A stretch of DNA of 64,000 nt from the NCBI RefSeq assembly GCF_000003815.2, contig NC_049991.1:10809024-10873023 (forward strand). Reading direction: 5' to 3'. Positions 36,401 to 51,400 of this stretch are shown piece after piece; positions within the stretch are counted from its first letter, which is position 1, and each line of letters opens with the position of its first letter. The DNA comes from Branchiostoma floridae (lineage: Eukaryota > Chordata > Leptocardii > Amphioxiformes > Branchiostomatidae). A program made the position numbers and the translations under genes. The notes beneath the pieces are model-generated. The model was not told the origin of the DNA. It was given only the letters and a program-made list of their open reading frames with translations, and did no database searches.

Positions 36401-39400
36401 AAGACATGTCCACCCAATGACAAAGCAAAAACATTTTTCGAGTGAGCTGCTTTTATGAATCTCTCATCATACATGTATGCCATTTAGCATTTGGGAAGTA
36501 TAGTTCTATACAGGCGCACTATTCAACAAAGCATCCAGGTCTGGGTGGCATTTAAAGTTACTCAGAATGATAAACTGAACCTAAGAAATATCTCTGTGCA
36601 TTTGCTTATGCCCTCATGTATTAAGGTTTCATTGTAACTACAGGAAGGGCTGACATTTCTATAATGAGATAGCTGACAAAAGAGGAAAACATCAGGTGGG
36701 CAGAGTAATCACCTAAGCTCTAGAGAGGAAATTAGAGGCAGAAACCTCAGGCTCTGCAGGAAATCAACAGTAGGAAGGCACAAACATGCTTTTGATGTGA
36801 CAAGGGACAACAGTAGAAGGCTGGTGGTTACACGACTAGAAATGATTTATGAATGTGGATCTGCCTCTGGGTGAGGCTGCAAGGAAGTAGAGAAAAAAAT
36901 TACAAATTCCAAACTATCCATCCTGTTCCAGCACCTGAAGCCAAACATCAGCTATGCAATGTCGTCACAAGACTTCCCAACCCATTATTGCTAAATTCTT
37001 ATTGCTTCAGTGCATTGTTATCTTAATTACAGTCCAAACTTCATCGACCTGAAATCTGAACTGTTGATGACAAGAGATGGAGTATTTCTACCTTGAAGGC
37101 ATCTGTCTCAGGCCCTCCTCCTGCCACATCAAACAGCTGTCTCAGCAGTAGCTGAGAGGAGTAAGTCTTCCCACTGCCATTCTCACCACTATGGGGAAAC
37201 AAAATACAACAATTAACAGTTAACATAGATGGTTAGGCAAAACAGGGCTCTAATTGGCAAGACAATAAAGAAGACTAACAGAGAAGGGTGTCTAAGCATT
37301 TCATATAGTGGTGATTGACAACATAAAGTACAGGTTGTGGGTACTGCTGACCTGCTGTTGTCCAATTTCATTTCTCTTTGACAGTAATTTAACGTATAGT
37401 CTAAAATAGAGGGAAAAAATAATAAGGCAGCTGTCCACTTGAAATATATTGTACATAAAGGTTGCTATCCCACCTGAAGATGACAACCTGTGAGTGACCA
37501 GTCTCCAGCTGATGTTTGACAGTGTCCTTAGCCACCCTGTGTAGGGGTTGGTGTCTTCTTGGGTCGGCATGTAGTGCAACATCGGGAAAACTACAGTTGT
37601 AGGGGTTGGCCAGCACAGTGATCGGTCCTATGTTGGTCTGCATGAGGATTTTGAAAATGTACTTTGAACCTGACATGCATTCTTTATCCAAGTACTATAT
37701 AAATCAATATAATGTTACCCGTGGAGCCTTTATTTCAACAAAAAGTGATAAAAAGTAAGAATCAGATCTAGTTGCCAAACAGTCTTAATCCAACTTGTGT
37801 ACCAATGCAGAAAAGCACCGCTAGCAGCCTTGGATTTTAAACTGGTATAAAAACTGTCATTTTAGAGTGCAGACATCCTAATTAGACCTTGTCATGTCAG
37901 ATGCAAATCTCCAGCATTTGGGAATTTCTTTGTGACTCACAGTGAGTTTTATGTAGACTTTTATTGCATTATGATGATAGGAACTGGGATACAGGACAGC
38001 TTTATGTGATGGTATTGGCTCGTAATGTCAGTTATCTTTGCTGTTGTTGCACAATTAAGGGCATGGTAAGTGTACTACAATAACAATACGTGTTGCATAA
38101 TTCAAGTGCAACTCAATAAACATGGCTTCTTGTTCTTCTTCTGGTAAAACTCAGTGGTAACAAGTACTCAGGTTCCAGCACAACAGCAACTTTTCAGAAA
38201 CACATGCCTTGGGAATATTCTACTAATTTACGTCTGTATCTATTTCCATTAAACAGGGTTATCAAAATTGGTCAAAGGAATGTCCTGGGAAAGAACTGGT
38301 AATAACACCAACACAATTTCATAATCTAAGCACTAAATGAGGAAAAATATTTTTGAGACAAGACCATTTCAAACAGGTGGTCTTGTTAGCATTTCACATG
38401 ATTGTCAGGGTGGTTTGGCCCACTGTTAAAGTTTTTGAATTACAAGACAACTCTAAAGATGCTTAGTGTTGAAGCTGCTGCAGTGCATAACTAACTGGAA
38501 ACTTTCAAGTGACCCCTGTCTATATTGCTCAATCAATTTCTCCCAAATTTGTAATGAAGATGAAATTTCTGTCTCAAAACATGTAAGATTTCTATATATC
38601 TCTATAATGCTATTTTTCCAAGACATATAATTCAAGACTCACATAATACTCCCCGCTGTAGAATCTGGACTGCAGAGTGCGGAGGATGGCGTCCTCTGTC
38701 AGGGGGCCGGCCAGGTGGATCAGGTCCGTCATGTGGGAGAACCGGCCTGGGCTGGACTGGCTGGTCACAGATGCTCTCCGGGAACCTGGGAAAAATTTTA
38801 GAAATTGAAATACAGATAGGAACGTTTAAACTGTGAAATGCACAACCAAGTCACAATGAGGTTATGTCTTCCCTTTTCTTCAGAGCTAAAAAAATAAATA
38901 CTGCTTGTTAGTCTACAAAATTGAAAGTCTCTTGTCAGGACCATCTTTAAAATTGCTGCAAGAAAATTAAAAATAGCTACAATGATTATCAACAAAATGC
39001 ATGAATCATCCGTCATTAGTCCTGATTTTTAGTCAATTCATTTCTCACAGTACTTGTATTTTGCCCAACTCTCAAATCCTCAAATCTCAAATCTCAAATT
39101 TAGCACTCATTTGGCTTATTATGAGTTGTATGGGAGAATATGGGGCTAGCATTGGGTGGAAATGAAAACAAAAAAACATACCAGGACCTGCATTATCAGC
39201 AAGCAATGAAGATGGGAAAGAGTGCAACCTTAACCAACAATCTACTGATAAAAGTCATTATTATTTACTGGCTAAATATAAACTTTGTTCCCCATAACAA
39301 CTCCCTGTATAACATTCCTGGTTTGAGGACATTAACATGTGACGTCCATGTACATGTAAATGGCAACAACAGCCACCTACTCTTACTTGATGCATGCTGC

Positions 39401-42400
39401 AACTTTCAAACCATTTCTGGAGATAGTTCTTCTACATGACCAAACTTAAAACACAAGACAACTTGTCACACAGCATGGTTTTAACCTACAGGTAAGACAG
39501 AACCTGAACAGGGGGTGGGGGCATCCATCATCATGGCATTAGTTTGTGTCCTCCAACATAGAAACCTGTACTGCATCATTACCCATCCATCCAATAAGGC
39601 ACCTGCCCTGATGTTTCTATTTATCATCGGACACTAAACACATAAACACTGTACCAGCCGCAGGTGGGCGACAAAGGTTAGGCTGTTTGAAGTATGGTGG
39701 ATAGTGGTCCATTTTTGTAACAGAGTGTGCAGGGCCATACTCTCACTAAAACAGCTAAAGATGTAACCTGTGAATTGTTCAGTAACTGCAGTGTCATGTC
39801 AATATACTGGTAATTTCACTTCTCTTCCCTGGTAGATACCTTGGAAATAATGTTTCTTTCAAAACACTGACAACCACTTGTGGATTTCTATTTCGGGAAT
39901 AAAAATCACAGCTGCAATGACTAAAACACAACAACTTGATACAAGTTCTCATAACATTTGTCAAGGTACACGTATTCAACTTTGTAATTTAACTTCAAAC
40001 CTAATCGTACTGTCACCTTACCTATAACTTACCTATAGAGTGCATGGCCTGCAAATATCCAGTCCACATGATTCACTATTCCTCATCCTGTTTTCACATC
40101 ACAACATCTATGTTTACAAAAAAGTGGACCAAACTGCTTTAGTTCTCTCTCCACAATCCAATAAGTCTTTTCACCATATAGCCAAGGCTCAATTAAGAAA
40201 CCTTGGAGACTCCTCTAAGTTCTTACAAAAAGGAATTCAGTGTTTACGTCTTGGGGAAACCCAGAACACTTAGCATAGCATCCTTTACAGGAAGGAGACA
40301 TGTAAACAGGATGAAATGGTTGGAACGTTGATAAGTTCATGTATGGAATGAACATTAGGGGAAAGCATAAACATGCAGGAATAAAAAGGCCTACACTTCT
40401 GTCGCTAAAATTTCATTTGGTGTTTTCCATTATGGAGATGAAACAGCTGACACAATCCACTTAGCACCATGGCAACAACATGGCAATTGAATGACTTTGC
40501 ATGACGAGGGATGATGGTAGATTTGGCAAAAAATAGAGAGCATTGTTCGCTTAATCCACACAGGTGATCTGCCTTAAGGTTAAGGTGCCTTTTAAATCCA
40601 GTTTTCATTTTGTCTGTTGACCTTGCAATGTTGCATGCTACCCGTGCACCACCCTTTTTTCAAAATGGAAATAGGACCTTGTCTCCAAACTTGAACTAAA
40701 CACAAATTACATACAGGTACTTCTTCCAAACTTCCACAAACAAATAAATAGTAAGGTCTGGGCACTCATTACAACAAGCCATTAAAAGTATTCCATACCT
40801 CTAATAGAGACTCCTTGGCTCATTAGATGTTTGCTATTCAGATGCATTACACAAAATGTACAATACAGTATAGTACTTCACTACAAACAGCTCAAGCATG
40901 TGACATCTTCCAACCAGAACAAAGACCTTGGTGGCCTTGACCCTGGGGTAATGATTTGCACAACCTTGGGGTTTCTATTACGGCAAATAGTATCGGTTAT
41001 TCTAATTAAACCAATAAACATACCAGATCCACTGCTGTGTTTATGTTTGTGCTTTGTGTTCCCCTGAAGCCCCTGATATGTCACACCATTTTGGTAATCC
41101 AAGTACCTGGCCGGCAGGTATGACTTGTAAGAACTGTCAAAGCCACCTTGGATGAAGGTGGGACAAAGTTCTAAAGGGGCCGACATCCCTGTTGTTGCAC
41201 CTGGCACAATGGGATAAGTTTCCCCTGGAAAGGGCTTTGTGTAATAACAAATATGGACAGCCTTGTGGCCTATAACCATGGATGAGCACAAACAGAAGCA
41301 CAAGGCTGCACATCACCTCTACTAAGGAGCAAAAAGTGCTATACTCAACATTCATACTATTTCCCTTGCTTGTTATGATAAAAATCTACATTAAAAAATC
41401 CAACAACCTATGTCTTTGCAGTAGAGTTAGTCTTTTTTCAGATGCTCAGGGAAAACCATTTCTTCTAATGTATGATCAACTGGTATGTGTAACAACTAAA
41501 TTGTTATCTGATACATTAAGCTCCATATTGAAAGTCTGATCCCGTATATTTCCTGTTCTTTGGCTCTGCTTCTTGTGGTCTCTTCTGTAGACTATTCAAT
41601 GTTCTAAGAGACAGTCTTTCCCACAGGCCTTCCTGGTCCATCCATAATTAAATGCATTGTGTGGAATAACTCTAATATCCTTTTTATACAAGTCTGGCTA
41701 ATGTTACAGAGAAGAGATATTTATGCTGTATGGGGTCCTCCCAGGCTGATCTGCTCAGGTCCCCACTCATGCATGGAATGTGCCCTACTACCAGGGTCAG
41801 ACCGCTGTACTGACAAGGTCCATACAAACAACACGCTTCCCTTCTGGTCTGTTTACAGGTTGGAGGAGAAGGTCAAGTTTTAGGTGGAGAGGCTTACAAT
41901 CTGGCCAATCTGTACCCAGATTCTTGTTATAAGAGGAGGTGAAATTAACGCTAGGGGCATGTGGGTCATGGGACAGTAAAAAGAACACCTGTTTCCAAAG
42001 CAGATTCTTAACATACTTGGTGAATAGAGTGTTTGGACAGGCTTTACACCCTCACCAATATCCCAGGGTCTCGAAATCTCTATAATTAACTATAATCCTA
42101 TTAACTGTCTTTGGTTGGTAGACTTTGTTCACAGACCATCATCCTCAGGATAAAAGTCAATAAACAATATTTTCTTTTTCATATTCTGTATTTTCATGGA
42201 TAAACTGCTTTAATTGACCAACAGGACCTCAGCAGAGAAAAGAAGATTTAAGGTTTAATTACTGTACATGTACTCTGAAGTACTCACCTCTCCGACTGGA
42301 CATTCTGGAGGTGCGACTTTTGGTGTCGTCCTCCCCTTTGATGCTGAGGGCTGAGCGGATGGATGCAAGCTCCGAACCCAGGGACTTCAGCTGCTCTCGT

Positions 42401-45400
42401 AACAGCTCAACATCATCTGAGGTAGATGCTGCATGAGGAAAGAAAAAACTATCAGATATTGAATCAAATGACCAGATACCTTTTCATCAAAGTTTCACTC
42501 TCACCCAGTAAGCCATCATGTCATGGTTCCAGGACAGCCACAACTTCCCCTTCTGACATAATTCATCCCCAGACAGATCAAGTTCTGTCCCTAAAGATAT
42601 AAAATCAATTGGGGAGGTCCTTATCTTCACTACCTCCTGCTATGAATCAGGACAAGAATGTGGACTACTGGCAAGTTAATCATGGGACAGATAGGCATGA
42701 TAAAGAGGTGAGAACAGGTTGGAGAGGTCATCACCTATTCTCAAAAGGTATAAGATAGGAGCCAGATAGAAGTTCTGCAGGAGAGATGACACCAATTTCT
42801 GTTCAGCATAGCCATAACAGTTGTACATCTGGTATATTACCAGTAGATTCTATCTAGCTTGTTACAACCATTTTACTAATTTTTCAGCATTTTACTAGTT
42901 TTAAAGAGATTCCAGAAGACAGCTTCTTTGGAACTCTGCTATATGTATAAACTAGAGTGATTTGTCTAAGATAAAAAATGTTACCTTACCTTAGCATTTT
43001 TAAGGCATACATCACATTCGCCTAATGCTAACTCACTACTAGTATATTAGCTATTGTCTATATAGAGGAGAGTACAGCCTCTTTGTATGCCTTGAAGTGA
43101 TGATGTGGACTGTAATTTTTAGGGTTGACCTGTGATAAGACAGGGTCAATCAGTAAGCAGCTGCCTGTATGACATGAGAGAAGGACAGAGACATACAAGG
43201 CATCTATTGATGGACATCTGCACAGGTCTGCCAGGACATATTCATGAGGAATTACTGTCCAAGCTGACCTTCTGGAAAGTAATTAACTCTGCATGATGGA
43301 GAGCCTGCACCACCAAACATGACAGGACAGAGGTCAATGTGAAAGAACATGCTTGTGTATGTTAGAAAACATGACAATTCAAGCAGATGACTTGGTTCAA
43401 ATGGAGCTTGCCATGACAGGATGACATGACAGTGATGGATCTCTTTATGCTGGACAACCCAGATAGCTGGACACTGCTGATAAGGCCTTGATATACTGGC
43501 AGTGCTTCAGACATGAAGACTTCAGCACATAAAACAACCCTTGACATAGATCAGGCGTATTCGATTGTATCCTATGCTACAAGATATAATGTAGCTTTCC
43601 TTATGGAGGTTACCAGCTGTCAAGACAAAATACAGCAATGACATTACAAAGTTTGTTAGGCCCTCTCACTTCAACATCAAGTACAGGAAAACATCTAAAA
43701 CATCATAGTATAAAAAGCTTTAAATGTCATCTGTTACATGTCAAATGTACATTTAAGATTTTCCAAAAGCTTCTGGTGACTTAGTGGACTTTTACTCCAG
43801 TATGAAGCATATGTAGGCAAACAAAGCCCTTCTTTGTAACTGTTGATTGATGGATTCTTATACTTGTGATCATGATGAGGTTATTGATTATACCAGGTGA
43901 GTATACCCAACAAAAGTGATGCAAGGATAATTTACTGCAATTACAGACCCCACACTGACTTCCCTGATATCAGTCTATGCTTAGGTTTCTCTCTAATAAA
44001 TTTGAAAATGTAAAACTCCTGTCTGATAACAGCTGGAATGTCAACTGTGCTTACTACAAGGCCTCAGGTCTATTAGGGTTTCCTTTCTTCATTACCAGCA
44101 AATCACAAGGCCAACTCATCAATCCTGCTGTCTTCCCTCAGGGCACACATCCCTCGCTAGAACGTCTCATATAACAGCTGAGATAGAACCCACACACAGA
44201 TTCTGTGAGAACATGGCTAGATACAGGGATAGAGCTAGAGATCAGAAATGAAATTATACAAATCTTGCATTTCACTTTTTGTATCTGGAAAGAAAGAATA
44301 CATTCCAATGGATTTTTTTTATCAAAGAACAACTTCCTACTTTCATTATTATATCTTGGAAACAAATGGTTCAAAAGGCTAGCTATCAGGTCTATCCGGA
44401 CCTTAAGGCTTAGCCTTAAGACAACAATTTTAGGACAAAGACTTTTTCTTCCACCCTTAAGAAAATGGTAATCCAGCATATTTGCCACCTGTGCAAGGTT
44501 GATACCTGAAGTCATCACAGACCCTTTGATCTTTCCAGGTCAGGAAATGCAGATAATCATCAGTCTGTAGCCAATTGAGCATAGAAGAGAATACAGACAA
44601 TATGCACTTTTCTGTCGAAATGCTGTGTTGGGAGAGGACAAATGGATGTCAACTGTGCTAAGCTGATCATACATTATTGAAAAAAACAGGGAAAGCTTGT
44701 ATTCAGAACTTTTGAGGAAGGTGAATATTTTTATCCTGTATTGATACAATGCACTCAATAGCATTGCAACAGCAGGACGGAAGATACATTTACATAAATA
44801 TTTCAGTCCTGTGTAATGCTAGAACATGTATATGTAAAACTTAAGACAAACAAAGGAAAAACCAAGTAGTATACTACAAAATCATACAGACAACACCCTC
44901 AGTAGCTCAAAAACAGACAGATTCAAACAAAACCTACAGGTATCACAATCCCTGGTGCAATTACTCAAAATATATTCAGATTTGTACTACTGGTATCAAT
45001 TAGCTTGTATCTAATTTGTACATGCTCATCCATAGTAACACGTACCTTGCTGCATACAACCATCCTGGTACAGTCTAAAGGCAAGAAGGCTTCTGTTTCT
45101 ACCAGTTAGTCTCATACTTTAGTCAGCTGTTGGTAGATAAATAAACACTTGTCCTCCTCAGTTGAGGCCAAACTTACAGCTAGCAGCTGACATACCTGCA
45201 AGTGGCTGCAACATTTGCTACCAGTAGTACCACACACATAGCTGCAGCACTCCTAATGTGGTACAGAAACAGTGGCCCATTATGATATACTGTGTGAGAC
45301 ATTATCTTTCTGGGACCAATCATTAGGCAGATGTTGGCTGATGTAAAGAAAGTGGAAGTCCAGATTACTGGCACAAAAGAGCATAGCAATACAGAAGAGA

Positions 45401-48400
45401 TCAAGGCAGAAAATCTTTCCTTTCAACATCACACAGTACCCCCAAGGTTAGACTATGCAGTAACATCAACATCATTGACCTAGAGTTACAAGCAATGTCA
45501 CTGCAAATGAAGGGTCTCTGGTCCACTTGACATTCCGGAAGCATGATAGCTAACCAACACAACCTGGGAGGTAATGTGTGTGGTGCTGTAACTGCTCCAA
45601 CTTCTACCCAACACAAACTTGAGGCTGTGCAAACATCTTGACCGGCACTTACTGCTTCACCAGCACACCTGAGGTCCAAACCAACACAAAAACACACACA
45701 CACCTGCACCAGTCATGGGCTTTGTAACTTACAACAAGTAACATCACGAAGTAAACCCAACTTTCAAGAGGCCCAGTGTCTAGGAAATCAGACCCTATGG
45801 ACAATTTCTTTTTCTTAATTCAAAGGTTTGCACTGTCCAAGTGATATCTAGTTAAGTGGGGACACAGCTGCATTGATTGACTAATGTCTATATATGTCAT
45901 ATTCACATCAACCATGCTACAATAACCTAAGGCCAATGCAGGAACATGGGTTTTCTGTTTTTGCCGGGTTCTTTGACAGAAGCACAGACAAACCAACATC
46001 ATGACCTTGTGCCAGGGTCAGATCCTAAAAATCCCTCCTGATGACCCAAGATGACATGTGCATCCTTGGCTGATGACAATGGTCCATGTATGCATGGTTC
46101 AAATGTTAGTTCAGCTGCGAGGCTACAGCAGAGCGGACAGGCCCTGCACCCAGAATAGCATAATACATGTACTAATAACAATGTCTTTTGTTCATACAGA
46201 TCATATACACAAATGACAGAGACCTGGCCATGCTACAGGAGGCAGTTTCAACCTGCACTCTGCCTCAAACATGTTGTCATTCACACTACTGGTTATTAGA
46301 TTGGCAGGTTGGGCCAGGGAACCTCAGACAGACCTTGGCCTTCCTGGGCTCCCTTTCATCTCCAGACAGACATTTTACTGATGACTGCCACCTTTTGAGA
46401 CCAGCTTACCCTTCCAACTTCAACAGAAAGTTGCCAAGACCAAGACCATTGAAGCTTACGCCCACCTAATCCCAGCCCTGGCTGCCACGTCAATATGAAT
46501 AGCATGCCTACTAGTATCAAAGACTGCATTGGTCTTACTAGAGATACACAACCAGAACGACTTCTTCAGTTCTTAGACATAGAAGTCATAGAAGTGACTC
46601 AAAAAGTGATGATAGATCGCGAGGAAAAAACTGTACAGATTGTTGGATCCGAGTCAGTTTGTGGGTTTGCATTAGCAACAGTCACAGATGCTTGAAGGTC
46701 CATCCCTTACAGGTAAATAGAAAAAGATGCCAGTTTTCTATCTTGTACTTCAGATCAGTATCTAGAAAGCTCTTAAAAGTAAGACCATAATGTGGACAGA
46801 CATATCTCTTACAAGTTCTTCCTCCACAGCTTACAAATGTACATTGGCCCACTTATATGACACTAAATCAAACAATTTTTTCCGTATTGATATTTTCATC
46901 CGAGTCAGTTTGTGGGTTTGCATTAGCAACAGTCACAGATGCTTGAAGGTCCATCCTTTACAGGTAAATAGAAAAAGATGCCTGCCCAGTTTTCTATCTT
47001 ATACTTCAGATCAGTATCTAGAAAGCTCTTAAAGGTAAGACCAGAATGTGGACAGACATATCTCTTACAAGTTCTTCCTCCACAGCTTACATTGATCCAC
47101 TTATATGACACTAAATCAAACAAATTTTTCTGTATTGATATTTTTGTCTCATATGCATTGTATGTTCTAGCATGGTTCATTAACAAATAACACTTAAATC
47201 CCATTAAAAGTGCCTCCATCAAAAGGTTCAAGTTATTCTTTTTAATTAGTGCTGAAGTTGTTTGATTCAAACAGTTTCATAGTAACCACAATCGTCAATA
47301 CAGGCTGTTTTCTTGTCAATGGATAACAACTGGAAGGAAAGACCACCTGTAAAACCTACCGGTAAGATTAAAGGTCCCAGGAAAAGTGTCTACATCAAAG
47401 ACATTATGGTCAAGTGCTGAAGTTGTTTGATTAAAACACTTCCATAGTAACCACAGCTTTAAAAAGGCTGTTTTCTTATCATCACCAAAGTTCTAAGATA
47501 ATGTCTGGAAGGAAAGACCACCTGTCTAACTGAAGTAGCAGTCTGTTGACTCAGTCCACCAGAAGTCTATACTGCTCCATGGTAAACAACACCAAACACT
47601 TGTCAAAATGTAATTAGCAGTATGGAGAGCCAGGCTAAAGAGCTCTGCCTGACACTGATACTACAGATCTAGGGCCAGTTGTCAGAATCATTAAAATCAC
47701 AGAAATACCACAAAAGAGACTCTGTACAACATCAGGAAAGGGGTGACTTAGTCATGCCTATGAAGAGGAAATACCATACCCACGCAGGAGAGCACATTCA
47801 CTTGGTAACATTGGAGGGCCCTTCAGACCTAATGGAGCCCCCTGACACTATGGACTTTGAAGAATTTCCACTTTTAATTTCCCTCAGAATCTCTTTTATG
47901 TGCCCCACCCAACCATGCAGGTCAAGTGACCCTGGGTGAGAGGTGCTGTCATCTGCCTTAGAACCTCTGCTGACACCTGAGATTTGCCCTGTCAGACCGA
48001 ATCCCCTGCCAGGATGTTCTCCTGACATTAATGGCCCCCCTGTGATGTTTGGAACACTTTCTTAAGCAAACGTTATAGAGCCACAGACTTCTCTAGAATA
48101 AAGAGGGGAACTTTCACACTACATGCTTCATGACATACAGTTTACTCGGGCAGGAAGTTACAATGTAGACTTAAGAAGGTAGGGTAAATAGCATTCACCA
48201 GTTACAACGTTATACCTTTCAGCCACTTTCTCAGTCTTGAAACCACAGTTTGTGCATAACAAATAAAGATCTCAACTCCATTCATCTTGATTCTACTAGC
48301 TTCAAGCAAAAATCGCACAAACTTTCTACCACTCAGTCACTCTCTCAGTTCGAAGGCCACGGTTTGTGCATAACAAAAGGCTTCAACTCCATCCATCTTC

Positions 48401-51400
48401 ATTTCTAGTTCATGATAAAATCACACAAACTGAAGTAGATTTACAGTGAAATAATTGTATTTGAACTACTTGTTGTAAACAATACCAACATACAAAGCCA
48501 TATCACTACAGTGCTTTTTAGTATTCTTCTCCATGTTCATACTTTTCCTTGGGTATACTAAAACAACAGTACACACATTGTAAACAAAAACTGAATGCAA
48601 TATAAAACATAATTACCCAACATGTTCAACACGTTCTGTGACTGTGAACCCAAGCTCTAAGTCCGAGTCTGCATGCTCAGCCAGCACATCCCCACACTGT
48701 GGTACATGTAAGCAGGACTATACTCATCTAGTTATCCCCACCAATAGAGCTGGTAAGACAAAGCACCTGCTGCACCCAGCTTCCAACCAGCAGCCTGGAT
48801 GGTTGGTTGGCTGTATGTGTGACAGACGTTTGAGTCACACAATACATAAGGGGATAGATATATGATTCCAGCGAGGCTGGAAACACCAAGAACACTATAA
48901 TTTTGTGGTCCCCCCTCTGTGTTCTGGCCATCTGTCTGTACCATATTCCTATGGCAACACATCCACTGCTCTTAACGTTGTTTCATTGCCAAACAATGGG
49001 TTTGCCACTTTCATTTCAATGTGGTTTTCTCATTACTCAATTGCATTCACCCTATTCTGGACACCCAGTAAGCACCAGTACAGAGAGAAGAATCTGTACC
49101 TTTCGAAGTAGAATTTACAATGATCATAATTTGGAATTGGAACTCTGTCCTGGTATGGTCATGTCATTGTTTGAGCAATCTAAGATAAAAGTATTTTCTT
49201 TCACCAAACTTCACCAAACAAGAGAAGTGAATTAGGTACAGTAATTTCCCAACAGCAGCAGTGCCCTTATCAGACAAAGTGGCTTATTCCTCCCTACATG
49301 CTCCGAATGCTGAAACTGAAGTTCTGTGAACTTCTCTTCCTGCTAAAACAGCACCCCCATAGCAGCCTCATGTTAAAGATGGACACCTGTTCTGCCTGGG
49401 AATAACACTTAGACAAGAACTAATGACCAATAACCCAACAGGAAACCAATTATGGCACTTTGCTGGGCTTGTCTCAAATCAGGCAGCAAAATTGCCTGCT
49501 ATTACACTTAGATGGATGTTTAATAAACCTGTCCATTTCCTACAGCTAACAGATATTTTCTCATGCAAACTAATCAGCTGCAGACAGAAGGAGACAGTTT
49601 TCTCTCATGCCGCACATCAGACTAAGATGTGAATCCCATGGCTGGTACTAGAGATGTTTAAGTAGTCAGGTAGATCAGGGGGATAGATTGGTTTCACCTG
49701 TCAGGATTAGTCATCAAAGATGGGGGGGTTAGAAATAAGCATAACCTCAAACACAGAAAGCCTCAGGTTTATACCTGGTACCTGTTCTGTCTCTCCCACC
49801 CACTCTCTATGCTTTATGCTCTAGATAATGAGCAAACATCATACAGGTAGAGCAAGCCCTTGTGGTCAAGTGGCCAAAAACCTCCCTGAAGATGGGAGGA
49901 TGGGGAAACAACAAAACATAATCCTGGCACTAATATGTATTTCTTGGGAATTGGAAGACAAACATGTAAGCACTGTTATCACATGCTAACTGCAGACAGC
50001 AAAGCTTCAAATAAAAATGCTGGCTGGATTGAAGAAACATGGTTTTCTTCAATAGCAATGCCAGCATCATTTCTCCACCATTTTCAGGATTCTAGCACAG
50101 TCTGTAAATAATGTTGATATTTTCCCTGTAACTAGATAACAGGAACAAACAAAACTAAGATGTTTTGTCCACAAATGCAGACCTGCATGGAGTAGAGTTT
50201 TACCTGCCATTCAGCCATGCTGATAGAGAGCTGATTCTGGAGAGTGGGGTCTGAGGAAAACAACTCATCCATCACATCAGCTGTCAATCAAAGCTGAAGT
50301 CTTCTTCCTTTCCATTCACGTCCGTGCAAGGCAGAACAGTTTGTGTACTGGGTGGGGAACTTTTAGTTTTATCACAAATAGAACTGTCCAAGGGGGAAAA
50401 AATAAGACTTCAACCTTGCAGATATGAAAAAAAAACAAAAGGGAAAGGGGCAGGGCATTATGAAATTGCTCCTGCATGTTGTATAGAACAAAGTAGCATG
50501 TCCAGGTCCACAGTGGTACTCAGGATCAGGTATCTTTTTTTTGTCATTGATAACTTCACGATTTGCCCTGCACTATGGCCAAACAATCGCCCTCTGCCAT
50601 GCACGAGGTAACAGCTTGGCCCATAAAATGAACAACAGACCTTCTGCTGACTTCATTACCTAATCCAACAATAAAAGAAGTACTCCCATAAAGTGCCCCA
50701 ATCCTCACCAGTCTGGTGTCAATACCCCCCTCCTACTGCTACTGTTTACATGGGGCATTGCCTGCATGTGTGCACTACAGGGTACTGTCTGAAGGGGCAG
50801 GACTTTCCTTTTTCAGATGACATGGTTTCCTTTCTGGATGGGGACATATCAATCTTTACCCTAGTACATACAGGGTGACAGCCATGGTAGATTGACCCTA
50901 AAGTCCAATCTACGAGAAGGTAACAGAAGAATGGACCAACTTGGAGAAACCTTCTCAGTAGGGGACAGGCCTGCTCAGGGCATGACATCCCTGTAAAATG
51001 GGTCCAACACATAACTGACATTTGCTGGGTTTCACACCTAATTTAGAAGATGGCAGGTGGTCAGTTATGGTCTCAGGCAACTCCAGAGAAGGTTTTCATA
51101 AACATGCAAATTTCTTCATCTGGCAGGTGACCTGATCAGTTTTACAGAGGAAGGCATCTGGTATAATAGAGTGCCGCTGTCCAAAATGTTGAACCCGCAG
51201 CCATGTGTTTGCTATCCAATGGTCGACCATTCAATAAATCTTTGAATACAAAAACAAGCAGCTTGATATGGAAGTCTCTATGTACAACAGGCCTGTTTAA
51301 AGATATGATCCAATAAAGCTTAGCCCTATACAAGCATGTTGACAGGCAATCACTGTAAAACACCCTACCAGTATTATATATAGATTGGTTCTTGTTGATA

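Larger units (their letters stand above)
42429..50203. other. large 5' myosin intron
   Basis: 7.8 kb with three separate tandem duplications (46651, 47248, 48215) in its distal half. One small coding exon of the myosin is predicted to lie here from the phase mismatch, but I could not place it. Confidence 0.5.

Noticed and set aside
44138-44518. 126-codon minus-strand open frame in the myosin intron
   Set aside because: No similarity that I recognise, composition like surrounding intron, no matching splice phases.
47798-48028. Minus-strand open frame with a plausible-looking helix segment (LHGWVGHIKEILREIKSGN) as the missing myosin exon
   Set aside because: Its possible acceptors all need one carried base, the preceding exon supplies none, and no good donor gives the required phase. 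It may be chance.
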